Positions 15,992 through 21,082 of a stretch of 21,082 nucleotides of DNA are shown here, piece after piece. Under the pieces are notes generated by a model that worked only from the letters and a program-made list of their open reading frames with translations, searched no databases and was not told where the DNA came from. The position numbers were made by a program, and so were the translations under genes. The DNA is from Deltaproteobacteria bacterium (GTDB lineage Bacteria; Desulfobacterota; Desulfobacteria; Desulfobacterales; SURF-7), in contig JAFDJC010000168.1 in NCBI GenBank assembly GCA_019307665.1, forward strand, positions 1 to 21,082. Reading direction: 5' to 3'. Numbering within the stretch: the first letter of the stretch is position 1; the number at the start of each line of letters is the position of its first letter.

Positions 15992-16330
15992 ATGGCCCAG
16001 ATACTTATAGTTGATGATGATAAAATAATGTGCGATGCCCTTGCACGCGCAATAAAACGAACAGGGCATGAAGCTGAATGCAGGTTTAGCCTGAAAGATG
16101 GACTCAGTGAAGTGTCTTCCGGATATTATGATGTCGTATATCTGGATGTCAGGATGCCTGATGGTGATGGACTGAAAAACCTGCCAAAATTTCGTGAAGC
16201 ACCTTCTTCGCCGGAAATCATTATTATTACCGGGTTCGCAAATTCCAAGGGCGCTGAGCTTGCCATAAAGAGCGGGGCCTGGGATTATGTAAAAAAGCCG
16301 TCCACAATCAAAGATCTAAGAACTGATTAA
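15992..16330 (+). CDS. Single-domain (truncated) response-regulator receiver
   Basis: A 112-aa CheY-like receiver. The acidic pocket D8-D9-D10, phospho-acceptor D52 (YLDVRMPDG), T80 (IITG) and K102 (KKPS) are all present, so phosphorylation is plausible. The sequence most resembles the receiver of NtrC-type sigma54 activators abundant in sulfate-reducing Desulfobacterota, in which the KPS segment leads into a linker and AAA+ domain. Here the protein stops 10 residues after K102, right before a strong terminator, so helix alpha5 is short and no output domain exists. It may be a remnant of a larger regulator or a stand-alone phosphorelay protein. No kinase gene is adjacent. The start lacks a good ribosome site. 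Confidence 0.8.
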   Translation: MAQILIVDDDKIMCDALARAIKRTGHEAECRFSLKDGLSEVSSGYYDVVYLDVRMPDGDGLKNLPKFREAPSSPEIIIITGFANSKGAELAIKSGAWDYVKKPSTIKDLRTD

Positions 16331-16331
16331 T

Positions 16332-16380
16332 AAAAGGGGTATTTCATTTTTTATATAAATGAGATACCCCTTTTATTATT
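16332..16380. terminator. Strong intrinsic terminator after the receiver gene
   Basis: AAAAGGGGTATTTCATTT (16332-16349) pairs with AAATGAGATACCCCTTTT (16357-16374) over 18 bp with one G-U pair and a 7-nt loop. The right arm ends in TTTT and continues TTATTATT. A-runs on the left side would also give a T-rich tail on the minus strand, so it may work in both directions. It starts 2 bp after the receiver stop and makes any ORF starting inside it (for example at 16359) unlikely. Confidence 0.9.
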
Positions 16381-16442
16381 CTGAGATATTCATGTATGAT
16401 GAATACGTAAAAAGTTTTATCAACTTTAAATATGAAGGCAAA

Positions 16443-17201
16443 ATGACAAAGCGATTATTATTCTTTTTTATTTTTTTATTAAGCAGCCTTAATACAGTTT
16501 GTCTGGCCAATCAGCCCGATAAAAAGCCTTTAAGAATTTTATGCCTCGGTGATTCCATAACCCAATCTGCTAATGTACAGTTCAGTTACCGTTATCATCT
16601 GTGGAAAAAGATGGTTGACCTTGATATGAATTTTGACTTTATCGGTTCAATGAAAAACTGCTATCCCGGCAAGGACACTTCATATGAACACAGTTATAAA
16701 GGAAGAGCGTTTGACAGGGATCATGAAGGGCACTGGGGGTGGTTTGCGGACCAGGTACTTGGTATTACAAAAGAGATACCGGCATCCACCGGCAGCGGCA
16801 ACCTTTCAGACTGGCTGAAAGGGTATACACCTGATATTGTTTTGCTTCATCTGGGGCATAATGATGCCGGTCTTGGGGAGGCACCGGAAGAGATAGCAAA
16901 AGAATTGAAAAAAATTATTTCACTGCTTCAAAATGACAATCCAAACGTATCTGTTTTGCTTGCGAAGGTGATCCCAAACGATAATCCTGAATGGAATAAA
17001 AGGCTTAACAACCTGAATTCTGTAATACAAGGGGTCGCAGAGGATATGAAGAATAATAATTCAAAAGTTCTTGTCATCGACTTTTCAATCGGTTTTGATG
17101 CAAGGCAAGACACCTTTGACGGAATCCATCCAAATAAAGTCGGTGCAGAAAAAATGGCACAAAAATGGTTAAAAGGCATCCTGAAGGCCATTCAAAATTG
17201 A
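16443..17201 (+). CDS. Secreted SGNH/GDSL-family esterase (CE3-like)
   Basis: 252 aa. I choose the ATG at 16443 because it follows GAAGG and begins a normal signal peptide (MTKRL, then a hydrophobic stretch to VCLA, cleavage likely after residue 22). The longer frame from 16359 begins inside the terminator. SGNH blocks are present: catalytic S38 in LGDSIT, N140 in LGHND, and D226-x-x-H229 in DGIHPN, with the HEGHWGW block (94-100) typical of CE3-type carbohydrate esterases and lysophospholipase-like relatives. It probably removes acyl or acetyl groups from a carbohydrate or lipid outside the cytoplasm; the substrate cannot be told. It is a single gene, convergent with the glycyl radical operon only 13 bp away, with no terminator seen between them. 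Confidence 0.88.
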   Translation: MTKRLLFFFIFLLSSLNTVCLANQPDKKPLRILCLGDSITQSANVQFSYRYHLWKKMVDLDMNFDFIGSMKNCYPGKDTSYEHSYKGRAFDRDHEGHWGWFADQVLGITKEIPASTGSGNLSDWLKGYTPDIVLLHLGHNDAGLGEAPEEIAKELKKIISLLQNDNPNVSVLLAKVIPNDNPEWNKRLNNLNSVIQGVAEDMKNNNSKVLVIDFSIGFDARQDTFDGIHPNKVGAEKMAQKWLKGILKAIQN

Positions 17202-17214
17202 ATCCATATAAGCC

Positions 17215-18132
17215 TTACTCAGACAGTATTGCCTTAATATCGTGTTTGCAAAAACCATCCGTAACTTGGTCATAGTCTACAGCGTCCGTAGAAATGTGCA
17301 AAACCTTTTGCCGGGTATCCAATCGTGGGATTTTTGCTTCCCAGAGACGATTATATTTTAAAAGATTCACATCCTTTATATTAAACGAGTGCAGCGTATC
17401 ACATATAATTTTAATTTGATGAGATTCTGTGTTGATGCCGGGTACAACAGGTATTCTGACAGTGAGTGGGAAACCGCGGTCAGTCAGGGCATGAAGAACT
17501 TTCAGGATTTGTTGGTTTCCTTTGCCTGTATGGTTTTGATAGGCCTGGTCGTCCGGCAGTTTATAGTCAAAATAGATATGGTCGAGAAACGGCAGCAATG
17601 GTTCAAGCATTAAAAACGGGTAATTCCCGGCAGTTTCCAGCAAAATATGAATGTCGTGTTTTTTTAATTCAGGTAAAAATGATAAGAGAAATTCGCTATG
17701 CAGAACCGGTTCGCCGCCTGAAAGCGTTATGCCGCCATCAGAGACATCATAAAAATCTTTATCACGAAGACTTTCCTGGATGAGTTCTGATACGGAGTAT
17801 TGAGTTCCGACCAATCGAAGAGCATCAGCAGGGCATTCCCGGGCACACAGTCCACATGCAACGCATTTGTCCCAGGCAATGCGCTGATCACTTTGCATTG
17901 AAACCGCGCCTTCTGTGCATACTTTTAAGCAATTGCCGCAGCCGATGCAGCAATCAGTGTAAAAGGCGATTTCCGGTTTCATCTTGATCGATTCAGGGTT
18001 TTGGCACCAGGCACAGCTCAGGGAACAGCCTTTAAAAAAAATGAGCGTACGGATACCGGGCCCGTCATGAATTGAAAAGCGCTGGATATCAAAAATTATG
18101 GAAACAGGGCCATCTGTTTTTTCCGAGTTCAT
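17215..18132 (-). CDS. Glycyl-radical enzyme activating enzyme (radical SAM)
   Basis: A 305-aa PflA-family activase that creates the glycyl radical in the enzyme encoded just upstream. The radical-SAM cluster motif is C36-x3-C40-x2-C43 (KGCSLSCAWC). Two ferredoxin-type [4Fe-4S] motifs are inserted after it (C62-C65-C68-C72 and C90-C93-C96-C100), as in activases of the dehydratase/decarboxylase branch and not in PflA itself. LSGGEP (138-143) contacts SAM in the family. The ATG directly follows the TAA of the partner gene with zero bases between, indicating translational coupling; a weak AAGGGA lies within the partner's end. It is the last gene of the operon. Confidence 0.95.
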   Translation of the reverse strand: MNSEKTDGPVSIIFDIQRFSIHDGPGIRTLIFFKGCSLSCAWCQNPESIKMKPEIAFYTDCCIGCGNCLKVCTEGAVSMQSDQRIAWDKCVACGLCARECPADALRLVGTQYSVSELIQESLRDKDFYDVSDGGITLSGGEPVLHSEFLLSFLPELKKHDIHILLETAGNYPFLMLEPLLPFLDHIYFDYKLPDDQAYQNHTGKGNQQILKVLHALTDRGFPLTVRIPVVPGINTESHQIKIICDTLHSFNIKDVNLLKYNRLWEAKIPRLDTRQKVLHISTDAVDYDQVTDGFCKHDIKAILSE

Positions 18133-20745
18133 TTATGTGCAGCAGTTCCCTTCAGCCGCACAGTGCAGCGTTCTGTTAATCAACTCTTCTTTCATTGCTT
18201 CGGTGAGATCGTTAAAATAGGCTGAGTATCCGGATACCCGTACAACAAGATCAGGGTATTTTTGCGGATGCGTTTTGGCATCTGCCAGTATTGAATGGTC
18301 CATGATATTAAATTGTATTTGCATTCCACCTTTTTTAAAATACCCTAATATAATTCCATCCAGAAGGATATTGCCTGGTTCACCCTTTAAATAGTCCATG
18401 TTAAGTTTCTGGTTTAGTGCATATCCATTTGTGATCAAACGGGTGTCAAGGTTTGAGGCTGACGTAAGTGATGCAGTGGGACCCTTGTGGTCTCTTCCGT
18501 TACACGGGGATGCGCCATTTGCCAGGGCATCTCCGGCTCGCCGTCCGCTGGGGAGTGCAGGCATTCGAGTCCCGAATCCCATGTGAGTGGTCATTGTCCA
18601 GAACCCAGGGAAATAACTGCCTTTGCGGGGATTCGTAAATTGCGTAACAGCTTGTGTATACATTCCGGAAATGATTTTTGCATAACTGTCGCTTAGTTCA
18701 GAGTTTTCACCGTATTTTGGAACCTTGTTCAGAATATATGTCCAAAGATCGCTGTGCCGCTCAAAATTATTGTCAACAGCTGCCATAAAGGCACTTAATG
18801 ACAGTTTTTGTTTTTTAAAAACGATTTGGTCTATTGCGGAAAAAGAATCAATGACATCCGCAAGACCCACTCCCTGGCATCCGGTGGAATTGTATCGGGC
18901 ACCGCCTGCATTGACTTCTGTCCCGTTTTCAATACATCCTTCAACAACAATTGAAAGGAATGGTGTCGGCCTGTGTTTTGCGTGAGCTGTTTCAATGGCA
19001 TTATTCCCCTGTGTGGCAAGTGACAATAAATTGATCAGCTGTTTTTGAAATGCTTTAAGCAACACTTCCATGGAAGTAAAGTTTTCTATGGGGCCTGTTT
19101 TTGGACCGAATTGTTTGCCGTTAAACAGGCCGTCATGAAGCGCAAGCTGTAAAGCCATCGCAAGATTAATGAAAATTGCGCCGGCTGCAGGAAAGCTTTT
19201 TCCCTGCACGCCCCACTCAACACAGCCGACGATAGCGTAATCCCTTGCGTCATTGTTTGAAATACCTGCTTGTTTTAACGCCGGTATGACCGTGTTGTCA
19301 TTAAAAAATGCCGGAATACCTCCGCCTTTTTTCAACACTTCGCAGCATAGATGCCTGAATTCAGACGGGGTGTTGTCCTCAATTCGTACGTGGAAATTAG
19401 GCTGTCTCAGGCGTACCTGGTCGTAGGCAAGTAATATCAGGTATGAAAGGTCGTTGACACCGCTATCTCCATCCGGCATCTCCCCACCCAAAGTAATACC
19501 TGAAGCTGACGACAGGCCGCTGAAGTATTCGGTAGCCCTGTCAAAGAACAGCGGCAGCAGTTCGCCGGCCTTGCAGATGAAACATCCTAGTATTTCCGTG
19601 GCTTTTTCAGGTGTTATTTTACCTGAATTGATATCTTTAATATAATATGGGTAGAGGTACTGGTCCATCCTGCCGAATGAAACGCCATGCTGAAAATTTT
19701 CCTGGTGAAGGATCACATGTGTGATAAACACCATCTGAACCGCTTCATGAAAAGAGCTTGGAGGATTGGCAGGGATATTCCCGAATATTGAAACAAGTTC
19801 CTCTAATTCAGCTTTACGGATCGGCTCGGAAGTTTTTTCAACCGATTTTTCCAGCGTTGATTTCCATCTCCTGCCATATTCAATTGCAGCGTCTGCTGCA
19901 ATAATGGCGGCTTTGAAAAAATCGATTTTTTTCTTTAGAGTATATTTGTCAGACCGGTCAAGGGCCTGGTTCAGTTTTTTTTCAGCGGATTTTTGTATGC
20001 CTTTAAAGCCAAGCTTTAATATGGTCGGATAATCAGGCGTGACATGGGAAATGCCCGAAAATTGAGTTAGAATATAATAATTCCCCTCAAGAAGGGTGTT
20101 GAACATGTCCGGATCACGGCTGTAAAGCGGTGCCATTGCCATCACTGACCTGTTAAACCAGAAAGGAAAAATGTCTTCATGAAGCTCGCGTACCTGTTTT
20201 GGATCTGTCTGGATCGGATTAAGGGGCCGGCTGCTAAGCCCGTCAAGTTCCGGAAGCATCATCAGCCCTCCCAGATCCGGATGAATCGGTGCGCCAACAC
20301 GGAAAGCCGAAGGGTTTCCGACGATAAGTTCATGCTCATATATGGTTAGCGGCATGTGACGGAGTATGTATTGAAGAGCACGGGAAAACTCGATCAGGTT
20401 GTCGGATTCGCTTGTTTGGTCCAGTTTTAGATAAAGTTTATTAAGCAGGTTGCCCAATCTTACCTGCCATTGTTTTTGGGGTACATCCTGGCGTGTCTTT
20501 TCCAAAGTTTTTTTAAACTGTGTAAAATGAGCAAAGGTCAGCGATTTTAAAAAGGTCCCCATCCGTTTGTTTTTGCGAAAGTATGCAGTCATCAGGGATG
20601 CTTTCTGTGTACAAAGATGATAGGTAGATTTTAAAATATCTTCACGCAGCTTTTTAAGGCGCAGAATCTCAGGAATGTCACCGGTTTTTCGAATTGGATG
20701 TTGAACCGCATCACCTGTTGTCTGAGGCTTTATTTTATCCAGCAT
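18133..20745 (-). CDS. Glycyl radical enzyme of the dehydratase/lyase branch, substrate unknown
   Basis: 870 aa, full length for the family. A PFL-like barrel domain leads to the active-site loop with C508 and E510 (IVGCVEWG), then the C-terminal glycyl radical domain with G839 (RVSGYSAYF). The GCVE pair is typical of eliminases such as glycerol, propanediol and hydroxyproline dehydratases, choline TMA-lyase and isethionate lyase, not of pyruvate formate-lyase. The residues after it (WGVQGKSF) match no member I can name, so I assign no substrate. The C-terminus carries an extra Cys-containing tail (HCAAEGNCCT). The start follows AAGGAT with 1 nt between, 5 nt after the SDR stop. Operon partners are the SDR upstream and the activase downstream. 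No microcompartment genes are seen in the window. Confidence 0.93.
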   Translation of the reverse strand: MLDKIKPQTTGDAVQHPIRKTGDIPEILRLKKLREDILKSTYHLCTQKASLMTAYFRKNKRMGTFLKSLTFAHFTQFKKTLEKTRQDVPQKQWQVRLGNLLNKLYLKLDQTSESDNLIEFSRALQYILRHMPLTIYEHELIVGNPSAFRVGAPIHPDLGGLMMLPELDGLSSRPLNPIQTDPKQVRELHEDIFPFWFNRSVMAMAPLYSRDPDMFNTLLEGNYYILTQFSGISHVTPDYPTILKLGFKGIQKSAEKKLNQALDRSDKYTLKKKIDFFKAAIIAADAAIEYGRRWKSTLEKSVEKTSEPIRKAELEELVSIFGNIPANPPSSFHEAVQMVFITHVILHQENFQHGVSFGRMDQYLYPYYIKDINSGKITPEKATEILGCFICKAGELLPLFFDRATEYFSGLSSASGITLGGEMPDGDSGVNDLSYLILLAYDQVRLRQPNFHVRIEDNTPSEFRHLCCEVLKKGGGIPAFFNDNTVIPALKQAGISNNDARDYAIVGCVEWGVQGKSFPAAGAIFINLAMALQLALHDGLFNGKQFGPKTGPIENFTSMEVLLKAFQKQLINLLSLATQGNNAIETAHAKHRPTPFLSIVVEGCIENGTEVNAGGARYNSTGCQGVGLADVIDSFSAIDQIVFKKQKLSLSAFMAAVDNNFERHSDLWTYILNKVPKYGENSELSDSYAKIISGMYTQAVTQFTNPRKGSYFPGFWTMTTHMGFGTRMPALPSGRRAGDALANGASPCNGRDHKGPTASLTSASNLDTRLITNGYALNQKLNMDYLKGEPGNILLDGIILGYFKKGGMQIQFNIMDHSILADAKTHPQKYPDLVVRVSGYSAYFNDLTEAMKEELINRTLHCAAEGNCCT

Positions 20746-20750
20746 GATCC

Positions 20751-21082
20751 TTATCCTTTTTCAAGGTTGTTGATATATTCATGTATGCCCTGCTTCAGGC
20801 TGATGGAAGGCGCAAAAACCAGATCTTTTTTTATTTGGTCAGTGATGTAATAATAAGGTCTCCCCACATTGCGTACTGCATATCGTGTCAGGCGCGGTGG
20901 TTTTTTCGTGACATATGATACGGCTTCCATACAGCCTGCTATAAAATAAGCAATGCTGTATGGGAGATGCTTTTCCGGAACCGGAACTCGAAGCACGGTG
21001 GCAATTTCAGCAATCATTTCTTTCCATGTCAGGTTGTCAGGGTGGGTCAGGTTGTAGACTTTTCCTATAGCTGTTTTTGATT
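20751..21082 (-). CDS. Extended SDR (NAD-dependent epimerase/dehydratase-like), C-terminal part only
   Basis: The reading frame is open to the window edge, so the start lies outside. The visible ~110 residues begin SKTAIGKVYNLTHPDNLTWKEM and continue to ...YINNLEKG. The pattern GKVYNLTHPDNLTW-EM is the substrate-domain block of extended short-chain dehydrogenases such as sugar-nucleotide epimerases and 3-beta-HSD-like or dihydroflavonol-reductase-like proteins. The NAD-binding Gly motif and YxxxK are not in the window, so the activity cannot be assigned. The ATG at 21017 is internal. Only 5 nt separate its stop from the glycyl radical enzyme, so it is probably cotranscribed with it and may act on the same metabolite. 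Confidence 0.75.
   Translation of the reverse strand, partial: SKTAIGKVYNLTHPDNLTWKEMIAEIATVLRVPVPEKHLPYSIAYFIAGCMEAVSYVTKKPPRLTRYAVRNVGRPYYYITDQIKKDLVFAPSISLKQGIHEYINNLEKG

Noticed and set aside
16359..16442. Extended N-terminus of the GDSL esterase starting at 16359
   Set aside because: This start lies inside the terminator hairpin. The ATG at 16443 has a ribosome site and gives a standard signal peptide at the very N-terminus.
1..21082. CRISPR array, tRNA, rRNA, insertion sequence or prophage genes
   Set aside because: No spaced direct repeats, no tRNA or rRNA-like segments, and no transposase or integrase reading frames were seen on either strand.

Overview
The window carries most of an anaerobic polyunsaturated-fatty-acid-type (Pfa, 'secondary lipid') synthase operon, then a small signalling and esterase interval, then the end of a glycyl-radical-enzyme operon. 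O2-sensitive glycyl radical and radical-SAM enzymes, moderate G+C, a receiver of the kind abundant in sulfate reducers, and a Pfa synthase together suggest a strict anaerobe of the Desulfobacterota (Desulfobacterales-like). This assignment is inference, because no marker gene is present.

Layout. 1-305: no convincing gene, only palindromic and repeat-like sequence. 306-15444: one minus-strand operon read from right to left. It begins with pfaD (FMN enoyl reductase), followed by PfaA in pieces (KS-AT-ACP1 | ACP1'-ACP2-KR | PKS-type DH), then KS-CLF-AT, then a protein with four hot-dog domains forming two FabA-like dehydratases. The order D-A-C, the AT fused behind KS-CLF and the absence of a separate pfaB differ from the textbook pfaABCDE order. 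No pfaE-type phosphopantetheinyl transferase is visible. 15445-15991: an AT-rich regulatory region with a candidate promoter and operator for the synthase, a sigma54-like site and a large inverted repeat. 15992-16330 (+): a stand-alone or truncated receiver domain with a strong terminator. 16443-17201 (+): a secreted SGNH/GDSL esterase. 17215-21082 (-): an extended SDR (partial), a glycyl radical enzyme and its activase in one tightly packed operon.

The main discovery is that the synthase genes are interrupted at three places although every catalytic motif checked is otherwise kept. (1) A perfect 61-bp tandem duplication (10222-10282 / 10283-10343) inside ACP1 shifts the frame; removing one copy exactly restores one continuous PfaA. 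(2) An in-frame TAA (8191-8193) separates the KR from the C-terminal DH. The DH has no ATG, GTG or TTG before its catalytic His motif. (3) KS-CLF-AT runs out of frame into the DH-DH gene over 97 bp just after an A-rich stretch, as expected from a single-base indel in one long PfaC. ACP2 also lacks 12 residues. These could be real decay, a reversible (phase-variable) switch at the 61-bp repeat, or assembly error in a repetitive gene. Long reads would separate these.

How the genes would work together: KS/AT/ACP/KR/DH/ER iteratively build and reduce an acyl chain on the ACPs without oxygen. KS-CLF-AT and the FabA-like DH pairs set chain length and double-bond position. The product cannot be predicted from sequence.
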